64,000 nucleotides of DNA, taken from the NCBI GenBank assembly GCA_965221545.1, contig OZ244901.1, forward strand, positions 3,038,001 through 3,102,000, written 5' to 3'. Numbering within the stretch: position 1 is the stretch's first letter; each line of letters begins with the position of its first letter. The position numbers were made by a program, and so were the translations under genes. Below, piece after piece: positions 26,556 to 35,799 of the stretch. The notes under the pieces are model-generated. The model was given only the letters and a program-made list of their open reading frames with translations, was not told the origin of the DNA and made no database searches. The DNA comes from JAJEFO01 sp022819605. Lineage in GTDB: Bacteria; Pseudomonadota; Alphaproteobacteria; Rhodobacterales; Rhodobacteraceae.

Positions 26556-27371
26556 ATGTCCGCAGGGCTTATGGCAGGCAAGAAGGGCCTGATCATGGGG
26601 CTGGCCAACGAGAAGTCGATCGCCTGGGGAATTGCCAAGGCGGTTGCCGGTCAAGGTGCCGAACTCGCGTTTTCGTATCAGAGCGAGGCGCTACAGAAGC
26701 GCGTCGGGCCATTGGCAGGACAGTTGGGCTCGGACATCGTCCTGCCCTGCGACGTTGCGGACATGCACAGCGTGGACTCCCTGTTCCAGGAACTCAAGGA
26801 CCGCTGGGGCAAACTTGATTTCGTCGTTCACGCGATCGGGTTTTCCGACAAGAACGAGTTGCGTGGCCGCTATGTCGACACAAGTCGCGACAACTTCCTC
26901 ACGTCGATGGACATCTCAGTCTATTCCTTCACCGCGATTGCAAGGCGCGCCGCCGCGATGATGCCTGATGGCGGATCGCTCCTGACCCTGACCTATTACG
27001 GGGCCGAGCGAGTGATGCCGCATTACAACGTGATGGGAGTCTGCAAGGCTGCGCTGGAAGCCAGCGTGCGTTACATGGCCGAAGATCTCGGCAAGGACGG
27101 CATCCGATGCAATGCCATCAGCGCAGGCACGATCAAGACCTTGGCGGCCTCCGGCATCGGCGACTTCCGCTACATACTGAAGTGGAACGAGTACAATTCT
27201 CCGCTGAGGCGCAACGTGACCATCGATGATGTCGGCAACGCCGCGCTATATCTTCTTTCCGATCTAGGTGCGGCTGTCACGGGCGAGGTTCATCACGTGG
27301 ACTCCGGCTACCATGTCGTGGGCATGAAGGCGCTTGACGCCCCGGACATGACCTACGAGAAACCCGAATGA
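26556..27371 (+). CDS. fabI: Enoyl-[acyl-carrier-protein] reductase (NADH)
   Basis: A 271-residue FabI that performs the last reduction of each fatty acid elongation cycle. Segments are GLIMGLANEKSIAWGIA, HAIGFSDKNELRG, and the catalytic triad Tyr147, Tyr157 and Lys164 in LTYYGAERVMPHYNVMGVCKA, followed by SAGTIKTLAASGI. It is a classical FabI (Y-x6-K spacing) and hence in the triclosan-target family. A second possible ATG lies 15 bases into the frame. It is divergent from pdxH. Confidence 0.94.
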   Translation: MSAGLMAGKKGLIMGLANEKSIAWGIAKAVAGQGAELAFSYQSEALQKRVGPLAGQLGSDIVLPCDVADMHSVDSLFQELKDRWGKLDFVVHAIGFSDKNELRGRYVDTSRDNFLTSMDISVYSFTAIARRAAAMMPDGGSLLTLTYYGAERVMPHYNVMGVCKAALEASVRYMAEDLGKDGIRCNAISAGTIKTLAASGIGDFRYILKWNEYNSPLRRNVTIDDVGNAALYLLSDLGAAVTGEVHHVDSGYHVVGMKALDAPDMTYEKPE

Positions 27372-27516
27372 TGACGCCTGGCGCTGGAATAGCCATCTCG
27401 GTTGCAAGGCAATCCCGAACCGGGTCCGTGCAATGCCGCCGTCCGAGCAGCCGGTGTCTGGCGTGCCGGCCGCATCGTCCAGAGACGTTCCCGCGAATTG
27501 ATCGACAGGACAGCCC

Positions 27517-28020
27517 GTGACCGAACGCCTGCCACACGAGAAAGGATTCCACGTCAGCTGGGACCAGCTGCATCGCGACGCCCGTGCGCTTGCCTGGCGA
27601 CTGGATGGGCGCGGGCCACTAGATGGCAGGTGGACGGCAGTGGTGGCAATTACGCGTGGCGGCATGGCACCAGCGATGATCGTGGCCCGCGAACTCGACA
27701 TTCGAATTGTGGATACGATCAGCGTGAAGAGCTATGACCACCAGTCGCAGTCCGACGCGGAGATTCTGAAGTCTCCAGACGCGGAAATGATGAATGACGG
27801 CAACGGCATTCTCGTCGTGGACGACCTGGTCGACACCGGCCAGACACTCGAACTCGTAAGACGGCACTATCCGAAGGCTCATTTTGCCACGATCTACGCC
27901 AAGCCCATGGGCGAACAACAGGTGGACACGTTCATCACCGGCGTCAGCCAAGACACCTGGATATTCTTTCCGTGGGACATGGCGCTTCAGTATGTCGAGC
28001 CATACCGCGGCGCTGATTGA
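27517..28020 (+). CDS. gpt: Xanthine(-guanine) phosphoribosyltransferase
   Basis: A 167-residue purine salvage enzyme that converts xanthine, guanine or hypoxanthine to the nucleotide with PRPP. The PRPP-binding loop is GILVVDDLVDTGQT near residues 95-108; AITRGGMAPAMIVARELDI and the C-terminal WIFFPWDM also match the family. The start is a GTG at 27517 with AGGA upstream; an ATG is not available at the right place. It follows fabI by 145 bp and may be an independent unit. Confidence 0.9.
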   Translation: MTERLPHEKGFHVSWDQLHRDARALAWRLDGRGPLDGRWTAVVAITRGGMAPAMIVARELDIRIVDTISVKSYDHQSQSDAEILKSPDAEMMNDGNGILVVDDLVDTGQTLELVRRHYPKAHFATIYAKPMGEQQVDTFITGVSQDTWIFFPWDMALQYVEPYRGAD

Positions 28021-28253
28021 AGACCTTCTTGCTCACATTGTGCGATCGAATCAGGCACTTCATGTCCGCCGACGTCGCTTGCGAAACCCGGTGAGCAGGC
28101 GGATACGGTCAGGCGCCTTGCAGAATTCCCTGCCTGATTTCCCGGCATTGGACTTCGCATTCAATGAATCCCTCAGCTCGGGTTGAAGCCGTGCCGTTGG
28201 CGAATGTCGCCACGCAGACAATTCTTGGGATCGGTTTTGGAAGCTGCAGGTCG

Positions 28254-29171
28254 TCAGCGGATGCGTCGAAGACTCGTTTGCGTAAAGTCCTTTTCGCTCA
28301 GATTGGTGTTGAACTGGTAGTTGCTCCAATTCAGATCCGTGCTCTTGCCGGTGGCATGGTTGACCATGTTCAAATTCTCGGGTTTCCAAAATCCGCCAGA
28401 ATATTTTTTGTATCCGCTGAAAGTCAGCGTTTTGAGATGATCGTTTTTCCGATCATAATATTCCGTCTTCCAGACACGAAACTCTTTGGTGTCATGCCAG
28501 GCAATTTGTCGGGAATAACCTGAGCCACGCTCAGTTGGAATCATTTCCAAAACCGTGCAGGTCAGACTCCCGCAAGGCTCGTCGCGCAGCCATTTGTACG
28601 TGAACTTTTCGACTTCCGGAATTGTCAGATCCTCGTACGCGAACTCACTTCCCATAAAAGATCCCGAACGCTTCGAAGAACTAATGCGCTTGACCCGTTT
28701 CAGTGCCGGAAGATAAAGCCATTGATCATCCGGCTTGTTGGCATGCCCGTGAATCAGGAATGCTGTTCCCTTCACGTCTTTGGGATTGTCGAACACGAAC
28801 ACGGTCTTGTTGCCGTCACCTGCAACTTCAAGAACCTTGATGCGCAGCGACCGTCGGCTTTCCTTCCCCCGGCGGTTTCGCAATATCATGCTCAACTCGG
28901 CGGTATAATTTCCAAACCCCCTGTCAGCGGCACGCGCCTTCTTGGCGATCTGAAGACCTTTCTCGGCAGCCGACTGCGCTGCCGCTTCCGGAACTGCATT
29001 CAACATGAGCGCGGCGCAAACAGCCGTCGCCGCACACCGGATCGGCCGACATTCACGGAAGAGACCCGAACAACGCAAACCAGAAAGCGGACTGCAGAGG
29101 AGACGCCGCGCCTGCTCCAATTTACGTGCCATCATCGCAGGCGGAGCGGCACAAATCAAAATGCTACTCAT
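28254..29171 (-). CDS. LolA-like outer membrane lipoprotein-sorting protein
   Basis: A 305-residue exported protein of the LolA-like fold. After a hydrophobic stretch (CAATAVCAALMLNAV) and AEAAAQ-type cleavage site around residue 63-66, it has the domain core SMILRNRRGKESRRSLRIK, DVKGTAFLIHGH, LPALKRVKRISSSKRSGSFMGSEFAYEDL and ETEYYDRKN-like strands. Proteins of this family often sit beside RND exporters, but none is near. I chose the ATG at 29171 because AAGGAG lies nine bases upstream, although this gives an unusually long positively charged leader; ATGs at 29135/29132 would shorten it. It is convergent with gpt. Confidence 0.8.
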   Translation of the reverse strand: MSSILICAAPPAMMARKLEQARRLLCSPLSGLRCSGLFRECRPIRCAATAVCAALMLNAVPEAAAQSAAEKGLQIAKKARAADRGFGNYTAELSMILRNRRGKESRRSLRIKVLEVAGDGNKTVFVFDNPKDVKGTAFLIHGHANKPDDQWLYLPALKRVKRISSSKRSGSFMGSEFAYEDLTIPEVEKFTYKWLRDEPCGSLTCTVLEMIPTERGSGYSRQIAWHDTKEFRVWKTEYYDRKNDHLKTLTFSGYKKYSGGFWKPENLNMVNHATGKSTDLNWSNYQFNTNLSEKDFTQTSLRRIR

Positions 29172-30001
29172 TGGAGGCGCTCCTTCGAATCGTCCGGATC
29201 TAGACCTGGCTTTCACGGTACTTCGCCCGCCTGCCGATGTCCACCCTACCGCAATGTCCTCAGCAATTCCCCTTCCAATTTCAACACGATGTGCATTCAC
29301 TTCACTTCCCGAGCCAATTCCGGAACGGACATTTCACATGGTCACCTTCGCCATCTTCCTTCCTGCTGCCGACAGGGCGAGTCGGAGAGACGGGAGTGCC
29401 CGAAAATTACAGTGCTTTGAGCACCTTGGCGGGACATGCGGCCGATTGCTGGCCATTATCGTGTGTTGGTGGCAACTGCAAATCCAACATTTGTGGCAAA
29501 CGAAAATGCAACAGTTTTGGCTTGCTGTTTCGTGAGGCCTCGGGCCGGTTGCTCAAAGCCCTGCCGGATCCAGCACCCAGGCACCCTGCCTGGGGGAAAG
29601 AACTCGCGCCAAAACTGTTGCATTTTCATTTGCCAGAATTGTGGGAAATTCACTTGCCAATGACATCGCCCAGTAGCAAGTCTGCACATCGAGCGCCTAT
29701 GCATACCGCGCTTGTCGACGCCGGGCCTCTTGGGGTGGCATTCAGATTCGTGAACGCGTACGCCCGGCGCAACTTTCGCGAACGTTCAGCATGGGCGGTC
29801 GGGGCAGGCGCAGACATCGGTGCCGGCAAAGCAATGCGACGGCATCGATCTCGGCGGAGCAAGACGACGTATTTCAAATGCGACGACACAAGTTGCCGTG
29901 GGCCTGCGTTCAGCGACACATCCTTGGGGCGTGCTGGCTTGGCACCATTGCGGGGCGCGAAGCAGCTGTGATCGGTTGAACCGCCACGTGTCCCGCAAAT
30001 C
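29172..30001. other. Gene-free stretch holding a MITE-like element
   Basis: This is an 830-bp gap between the LolA-like gene (start at 29171) and the end of the racemase gene. Apart from the repeat element at 29464-29665, I see no supportable gene or RNA in it. Confidence 0.5.
29464..29665. mobile_element. 202-bp MITE-like element with paired terminal repeats
   Basis: Each end carries two tandem copies of a 24-27 bp unit, and the two ends are inverted. Left copies are at 29470-29493 and 29494-29520; right copies at 29609-29635 and 29636-29659. The inner copies (TGGCAAAYGAAAATGCAACA..., 27 bp) match at 26 of 27 positions; the outer ones are more diverged. The outermost bases read TGT...ACA. 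Between the repeats lie 88 bp with a perfect hairpin CCCAGGCA-CCC-TGCCTGGG (29576-29594) and no gene. The multiple terminal repeats and TG/CA ends recall IS21-family termini, so this may be an internally deleted derivative. Confidence 0.6.
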
Positions 30002-30721
30002 TCAGGTCTTGCGCGGCCAGTCCGGCGGCGACAGCGAGGACTGGAACCAGTTCACGAAGCTCAGGTGCGAAAAGACCGGAATTCCCGTGGCGCCTCGAAT
30101 CGCGGCCGCGTAGGGTGCCATGTTGGTGCACTCGAGCACGATGGCTCCAGTGTCGGGATGTTCCGCAACAAGGTCTTCAGCGGCTGCCACGTTGTCAGCT
30201 TCGGCTGCCACCGGATCGAGTTTGAGCGAATTGCCCAAGACGGCCTCGGTGAAATGCATCCGGCCTTCGGTCGTGCCAATCGGCGTACCCTCCGGCACAC
30301 CTGCAGCCGACAGATGCGTTTCGGTCAGGGACGAGCGCGAAACGGTAAGGATGCCCGCCCGGCGGCTTGACGGGAGGAGAGCGTTGACCGCGCGAAGCTG
30401 CATCAGCGACGAAGTCAGAACGGGAATGTCGACTGCCGCCGACAGCTCGTCCTGAAAAATCGAGAGGAACCCGCAATTCGTGGTGATCCCGTCCACTCCG
30501 TCAGCCTCGAGTTGCTGCGCCGCCGTCCTGAAAGCGTCCAGCAAGCCTTGCGCTCCCTGTCGGACCACGCGGTCCGGCGACGCGTCGCGCACGACCTTGT
30601 AGAGCACGGGAAAGCTCCATGTGCCCGCGTTGCCCATGTCGCCAAGGATGCGCGGGAACCGAGCTTCGAGCATGAGGATGCCCACAGAAGCGCCGTAGAT
30701 CGATTTGCCGCCCTTGATCAT
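30002..30721 (-). CDS. Aspartate/glutamate racemase family protein
   Basis: A 239-residue member of the Asp/Glu/hydantoin racemase superfamily, cofactor-independent enzymes using two cysteines. Cys83 in GITTNCGFLSIF and Cys198 in VLECTNMAPYA are the expected pair. The open frame extends 84 codons further upstream without similarity; the ATG at 30721 (MIKGGKSIYGASVGIL) matches the family start. It is divergent from a D-amino-acid-dehydrogenase-like gene and a TRAP transporter, which together suggest uptake and interconversion of an amino acid or related acid. Confidence 0.85.
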   Translation of the reverse strand: MIKGGKSIYGASVGILMLEARFPRILGDMGNAGTWSFPVLYKVVRDASPDRVVRQGAQGLLDAFRTAAQQLEADGVDGITTNCGFLSIFQDELSAAVDIPVLTSSLMQLRAVNALLPSSRRAGILTVSRSSLTETHLSAAGVPEGTPIGTTEGRMHFTEAVLGNSLKLDPVAAEADNVAAAEDLVAEHPDTGAIVLECTNMAPYAAAIRGATGIPVFSHLSFVNWFQSSLSPPDWPRKT

Positions 30722-31170
30722 GACCGTTGCCCCGTCTGAACATCGCGCTTCGTTGCTGCCAAATTCCTGCGTGTTTATCCACCCGATTTGTCCGGCAACC
30801 AAACATTGAGTGGATTCGGGATAGCTCTGGCTGCGCAACGCAGGAAGGACCCGGCGCCATGCGGAACACAACCGTTTCCTGGGTTCGGTCAATTTCAGCG
30901 ACGACCACGAGGTGCCGCACTGACGCCCGAAATTCAAACGCGACCTAAAGACAGGTGCAGGCACCAAGACCAACGGCCTGAAGGCGGCGTTTCAGGCAAC
31001 CGAGGGCAATCAAAATCGAGCCGTGCGAATGTCTAGGCTGCAAGCTGGGACTGCCACTCAAGGAGAGCTTAAGCATCCGCCCCTTCGTGACCATCACAGC
31101 GTCAAAGGATTTGCAGGCCAGCCTTCGCTGTTGCAGGTTCCGCTATCAAGGCGGCAGAGGTGTTGCAGCA
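30722..31170. other. Divergent intergenic region between racemase and oxidoreductase genes
   Basis: These 449 bp must contain the promoters of the racemase gene (leftward) and of the oxidoreductase/TRAP operon (rightward). No recognisable gene, regulator or clear palindrome was found. Confidence 0.45.
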
Positions 31171-32439
31171 GTGGAAAACCCCCGAAAGACGGTCGCGATC
31201 ATCGGCGCCGGGATAGTCGGCGTATCGACCGCCATCTGGTGCCTCCGCGACGGGCATGACGTCATCCTGATCGACAGGAAGGGTCCCGCCGAAGGCGCCA
31301 GTCACGGCAATGGCGGAGTCCTGGCGTCCAATGGCATCGTCCCGATCTCCGTGCCGGGACTGCTCCGAAACGTCCCTGGCCTGCTCTTCGGACGTGACCA
31401 GCCGCTCTTTCTCAAATGGCAGTACCTGCCACGCCTCGTCCCCTGGCTGACTCGCTTTCTGGGCCACGCGAATGCAAGTGACGTCCGCAAGCGGGCATCT
31501 GCAATGACGCGAATCGTCGGCGACAGCCTGGCCGAGCACCAGGATCTGGCGAGGGGCACCGGTGCGGAGAAATGGATTTGCCCTGCGGATTATGTCGTCC
31601 TCTATCGCGACCGCGCACATTTCGAGGGCGATTCGTTCGGTTGGCAGATTCGGGCGGATCACGGATACACGTGGCAGGAGCTCGAAGGCACGGCACTGCG
31701 CGACTACGATCCGGCCTTTGGCCCATCGATCGGCTTCGGGGTCCGATGCCCGAACCATGGACGGATCAGCGATCCCGGTCACTACGTGAAGGATCTTGCA
31801 AGGCATGCGGAAAGCCAGGGTGCGCGGCTCCTGATCGGAGAGGCCACGGACGTGGTTCAAGAGAATGGCCAGGTCACGGGCCTTCGCGTCGGCGGCGAGA
31901 CGGTCGGGTGTGACTCGGTCGTTCTCGCGGCGGGCGTATGGTCCGGGCCGCTGGCGCGCAAGATCGGGATCAAGGTGCCGATGGAGAGCGAACGGGGCTA
32001 TCACCTTGAACTCTGGGAACCCTCGATCATGCCGCGGTCACCCGTAATGATTGCCGCCGCCAAGTTCGTGGCGACTCCCATGGAGGGCCGTCTGCGACTT
32101 GCCGGCATCGTCGAGTTCGGTGGCCTAGATGCACCACCGTCGCGGGCACCGCTCAGGCTGCTCGAAAGGCAGATTCGCAAGGCCATACCGGGCATCGCCT
32201 GGACGGATACCGTCGAGTGGATGGGGCACCGCCCCTCGGTCGCCGACAGCACGCCTCTCATTGGACCCGTTCCGAGCGTTGCGGGGGTCTTCATGGCATT
32301 CGGCCACGACCATGTCGGCTTGACGGGCGGGCCTCGGACGGGTCGCCTGGTTTCGCAGCTCGTGGCGGGAAGACAACCAAATCTTGACCTTGCCCCTTAT
32401 TCCCCTGCACGATACGCAGATGCGCGTCATCCGACGTGA
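31171..32439 (+). CDS. FAD-dependent oxidoreductase, D-amino acid dehydrogenase (DadA)-like
   Basis: A 422-residue DAO-fold flavoprotein. The FAD site VAIIGAGIVGVSTAIWCLRDG is at residues 8-28, followed by GASHGNGGVL, a motif of DadA-type dehydrogenases; VLAAGVWSGPLARKIG and the C-terminal GHDHVGLTGGPRTGRL close the FAD fold. The start is uncertain: I chose the GTG at 31171 with AGAGG upstream, which gives the usual length, over a GTG 84 bases earlier. It lies 18 bp before dctP, so the enzyme probably oxidises the imported substrate, most likely a D-amino or imino acid. Confidence 0.84.
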   Translation: MENPRKTVAIIGAGIVGVSTAIWCLRDGHDVILIDRKGPAEGASHGNGGVLASNGIVPISVPGLLRNVPGLLFGRDQPLFLKWQYLPRLVPWLTRFLGHANASDVRKRASAMTRIVGDSLAEHQDLARGTGAEKWICPADYVVLYRDRAHFEGDSFGWQIRADHGYTWQELEGTALRDYDPAFGPSIGFGVRCPNHGRISDPGHYVKDLARHAESQGARLLIGEATDVVQENGQVTGLRVGGETVGCDSVVLAAGVWSGPLARKIGIKVPMESERGYHLELWEPSIMPRSPVMIAAAKFVATPMEGRLRLAGIVEFGGLDAPPSRAPLRLLERQIRKAIPGIAWTDTVEWMGHRPSVADSTPLIGPVPSVAGVFMAFGHDHVGLTGGPRTGRLVSQLVAGRQPNLDLAPYSPARYADARHPT

Positions 32440-32457
32440 TTCACTCAGGAGAATTAA

Positions 32458-33438
32458 ATGTACAAGTCAACGACGCTACTTGCTGCAGGCACGGTCGCAC
32501 TGGCCATGGCCGCAACGCCGATCATGGCTGAGAAATGGGATATGCCCATGGCCTATTCCGGCTCCAACTTCCATTCGGTGACGGGCGCCGAGTTCGCGAG
32601 ATGCGTAACCACCGGCACGGGCGGCGAAATCGAGATCGTGACCCACCCGAGCGGAAGCCTCTTCCCTGGGGCCCAGATCAAGCGTGCGGTCCAGACCGGC
32701 CAGGTTCCGATCGGCGAGCGTCTGCTGTCCGGCCACCAGAACGAGAACGCGCTGTTTGGCTTCGACTCCGTGCCCTTCCTCGCTACAAGCTTCGATGATG
32801 CCGACAAGCTTTGGGAAGCCGCGAAGCCCACCTTGGAGCAAGTTCTTGCCGACCAAGGCCTGCACCTGCTCTATGCCGTGCCATGGCCGCCTCAGGGCCT
32901 TTATTTCCGCGACGCCGTGAATTCGGTCGCGGAAATGAAGGGCATCAAGTTCCGTTCGTACAACAACGCGACCACGCGCCTTGCCGAACTGACAGGCATG
33001 CTGCCGGTCACGATCGAGGCGGCTGAGATAAGCCAGGCCTTTGCCACCGGTGTGGCTGACGCGATGGTCTCGTCGGGTTCCACGGGCTACGACCGGAAGG
33101 TTTGGGAATCGCTGAACTACTTCTACGAAGTGGACGCATGGCTTCCGCGCAACTATGTCATTGTGAACTCTGGCGTCTGGGACGGCGTTTCCGACCAAAA
33201 CAAGAATGTAATCAATGGCTGTGCGGGTCTGGCCGAGTATGCCGGCACCTGGAGGGCCAAGGAGTACACCGGATTCACGCTTCAGGGTCTGAGGGACGGC
33301 GGCATGACGGTCGCTCCCGCTTCGGACCAGATGAAGGCCGAGCTGCGGGAAATCGGCGAGGTTATGACCGCCGAATGGCTAGAAGCCGCCGGCGCTGCAG
33401 GTCAGGCCGTGGTCGACAGTTTCATGTCGATGAAGTGA
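32458..33438 (+). CDS. dctP: TRAP transporter substrate-binding protein
   Basis: A 326-residue DctP-family periplasmic receptor. The signal peptide MYKSTTLLAAGTVALAMAAT is followed by a cleavage site after MA near residue 24. The family's mid-region PWPPQGLYFRDAVNSVAEMKGIKFRSYN (about 143-170) includes the conserved Arg that binds the ligand carboxylate, and YEVDAWLPRNYVIVN follows. GGAG-AATTAA precedes the ATG. First transporter gene of dctPQM; a strong hairpin follows its stop. The ligand is a carboxylate, perhaps an amino acid derivative judging by the flanking oxidoreductase and racemase. Confidence 0.92.
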   Translation: MYKSTTLLAAGTVALAMAATPIMAEKWDMPMAYSGSNFHSVTGAEFARCVTTGTGGEIEIVTHPSGSLFPGAQIKRAVQTGQVPIGERLLSGHQNENALFGFDSVPFLATSFDDADKLWEAAKPTLEQVLADQGLHLLYAVPWPPQGLYFRDAVNSVAEMKGIKFRSYNNATTRLAELTGMLPVTIEAAEISQAFATGVADAMVSSGSTGYDRKVWESLNYFYEVDAWLPRNYVIVNSGVWDGVSDQNKNVINGCAGLAEYAGTWRAKEYTGFTLQGLRDGGMTVAPASDQMKAELREIGEVMTAEWLEAAGAAGQAVVDSFMSMK

Positions 33439-33445
33439 ACAAGCC

Positions 33446-33472
33446 GGACGGGCTCGCATGTCGGGCCCGTCC
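33446..33472 (+). terminator. Intercistronic hairpin after dctP
   Basis: GGACGGGC (33446-33453) pairs perfectly with GCCCGTCC (33465-33472) across an 11-base loop, eight bases after the dctP stop, without a T-tract. Such hairpins behind binding-protein genes commonly stabilise the upstream mRNA or cause partial termination. The remainder of the 314-bp gap to dctQ shows no gene. Confidence 0.55.
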
Positions 33473-33752
33473 ACATCCTTGCAAGCGAGTTGGCAATGGC
33501 AGCAGAGAGGCGCCCCGTACATCGCCCGGCTGACCGGGGCTGGTCGACCGCCGCTGGAGAAGCCTGGACGAACTCCGGCGTTTGGGATCGACAGCGCGCA
33601 CTTGCTGCTAGGGAGTCGAGGCCGTCGGGACACGCGCCAGGATGTCCGGTGCACCCGGGCGGAGGACATCTTCGTCAGCCAGGGGCGGTTGATGACGCCG
33701 GGACCGGGGGGAACTCGCCGTGCCTGCGTGAACTCTGCGGGGGCATGCCGTC

Positions 33753-34277
33753 ATGACAATTGTCCGCCGCACCCTTGATTCGATCTACCTTGCGTCCGGC
33801 GTTCTTGCCGCCTGCTGCCTCATAGCGATTCTGGGCCTTATCGTGATCCAGATGCTCGCGCGCTGGACCGGCGAGGTCTTTCCAGGCGCACCCGAATACG
33901 CCGGCTACTTCATGGCCGCCGCGTCGTTTCTTGCCTTTGCCAACGCCCTCAGCCGGGGCAGCCATATCCGGGTTTCGATCGTGCTGAACGCACTGCCGCC
34001 GCGCGGGAAGCGTCTGCTCGAAATCTGGTGCTTTGCCATTGGCACCGTCACGGCGTGGTACTTCGTCTACTTCGCCGTGCGCTTCGTCTACTGGTCCTGG
34101 AGATTCAATGACATCAGCCAGGGCCAGGATCGAACCGAGCTCTGGATTCCGCAGAGCTTCGTTCTTCTCGGGGCGATCATCTTCGCGGTGGCACTCACGG
34201 ACAATCTCCTCAACCTGATCTTCAAGGGCGAGCACCGCATCTCGAGGGATCAGATCGAACAGGGATTGGGAGGATAG
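33753..34277 (+). CDS. dctQ: TRAP transporter small permease
   Basis: A 174-residue DctQ-family membrane protein with four predicted membrane helices (about residues 13-38, 50-68, 88-112 and 130-155). The loop SRGSHIRVSIVLNALP after helix 2 is the family's conserved segment. It pairs with the large permease and lies three bases upstream of it. A 314-bp gap separates it from dctP, unusually long for a TRAP operon, but the same-strand order keeps it in the system. Confidence 0.9.
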   Translation: MTIVRRTLDSIYLASGVLAACCLIAILGLIVIQMLARWTGEVFPGAPEYAGYFMAAASFLAFANALSRGSHIRVSIVLNALPPRGKRLLEIWCFAIGTVTAWYFVYFAVRFVYWSWRFNDISQGQDRTELWIPQSFVLLGAIIFAVALTDNLLNLIFKGEHRISRDQIEQGLGG

Positions 34278-34280
34278 CAC

Positions 34281-35588
34281 ATGGAAGACGCCTCGATCAT
34301 CTTCCTGTTCCTCTTCGTGCTCTTCCTGCTGCTGGGATCAGGCGTCTGGGTCGGCCTGTCGCTGATCGGCGTTGCCTGGGTTGGCATGGAGCTCTTCACG
34401 ACCAGGCCAGTCGGAGACACGATGCTGACGACGATCTGGTCATCTTCGTCGTCTTGGACTCTGACCGCCCTGCCCCTGTTCATCTGGATGGGAGAGATCC
34501 TCTACCGAACCCGCCTGTCGGAGGACATGTTCCGTGGTCTCAGTCCATGGATGAGATCGCTGCCAGGCGGCCTCGTTCACACCAACATCGTCGGCTGCAC
34601 CGTCTTTGCCGCCGTCTCCGGATCTTCGGCGGCGACGCTTACAACGGTCGGCAAGATGTCCATTCCGGAACTCAGGAAACGGAACTATCCGGAACCGATG
34701 GTCATAGGCACGCTTGCCGGCGCCGCAACGCTGGGCCTCATGATTCCGCCCTCGCTGACTCTTATCGTCTACGGGGTCACGATCAACGAATCGATTTCCA
34801 AGCTCTTCTTCGCGGGCATCGTGCCAGGCCTTGTGCTGGCGGCGATGTTCATGTCCTACGTGGCAATCTACAGCCGTGTGTCGCGGTCCTGGAATCCGGC
34901 TGCCGAGCCGCCGATGTCGTTTTCTGAGCGCGTCGCGAACTCGCGCTTCCTGATCCCGGTGGTCTGCCTGATCCTTGTGGTCATCGGATCGATGTATCTT
35001 GGCTATGCCACTGCCACCGAAGCCGCTGCGTTCGGCGTGATCGGAGGCCTGCTCCTCGCCGCCAGCCAGGGGTCGCTCAACTGGAAGACCTTCACCCAAA
35101 GCCTTATGGGAGCGACCCGGACAAGCGCCATGATCGCTCTCATTCTTGCGGGCGCCGCGTTCCTTTCGCTCTCGATGGGGTTCACGGGGCTGCCACGCGG
35201 CCTCGCCGACCTCATTGCCCAGTGGGAGCTTTCGCGGTTCGAACTGCTCATGGTCCTCCTAGTCTTCTACATCATCCTCGGGTGCTTTCTCGACGGAATT
35301 TCCTCGGTCGTGCTGACGATGGCTGTCGTGGAGCCCATGATTCGCGATGCCGGCATAGATCTCATCTGGTTCGGCATCTTCATCGTGGTGGTCGTTGAAA
35401 TGGCCCAGATCACGCCGCCGATCGGCTTCAACCTCTTCGTGCTGCAGGGGATGACGCATCACGAAATGAACTTCATCGCGAAGTCCGCGATCCCGATGTT
35501 CGTGATCATGGTCCTGATGGTCTTCGTGCTTATCGCCGTTCCGGATCTTGCGACCTGGCTGCCCGATCAGATGCGACAACGACCGTGA
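34281..35588 (+). CDS. dctM: TRAP transporter large permease
   Basis: A 435-residue DctM-family permease with about 12 hydrophobic segments. Typical motifs are TALPLFIWMGEILYRTRLSEDMF, the re-entrant hairpin segment VSGSSAATLTTVGKMSIPEL, GAATLGLMIPPSL, and the second repeat PIGFNLFVLQGM. It forms the sodium-coupled translocation channel with DctQ. Last gene of the operon beginning with the oxidoreductase at 31171; convergent with the aldo/keto reductase gene. Confidence 0.93.
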   Translation: MEDASIIFLFLFVLFLLLGSGVWVGLSLIGVAWVGMELFTTRPVGDTMLTTIWSSSSSWTLTALPLFIWMGEILYRTRLSEDMFRGLSPWMRSLPGGLVHTNIVGCTVFAAVSGSSAATLTTVGKMSIPELRKRNYPEPMVIGTLAGAATLGLMIPPSLTLIVYGVTINESISKLFFAGIVPGLVLAAMFMSYVAIYSRVSRSWNPAAEPPMSFSERVANSRFLIPVVCLILVVIGSMYLGYATATEAAAFGVIGGLLLAASQGSLNWKTFTQSLMGATRTSAMIALILAGAAFLSLSMGFTGLPRGLADLIAQWELSRFELLMVLLVFYIILGCFLDGISSVVLTMAVVEPMIRDAGIDLIWFGIFIVVVVEMAQITPPIGFNLFVLQGMTHHEMNFIAKSAIPMFVIMVLMVFVLIAVPDLATWLPDQMRQRP

Positions 35589-35799
35589 ATGCGGCGTGAA
35601 ACCATCTTCTCCGGTTCCAGTCTGACGTGAGGAGCTTCCGGCGGGTCAATGACCTGATCGAGGCAGCGATTTACGATCCAGTCCAGGACACTTGCCATAC
35701 TGAAGCCCACAGGCGCAACTTGGCTTGCTGGTGCCCGCAGCGGAACTCCCGCGAGCACAGATTCGAGTATCGGAAGTCGATCAGGTCGATCTTGGGACG

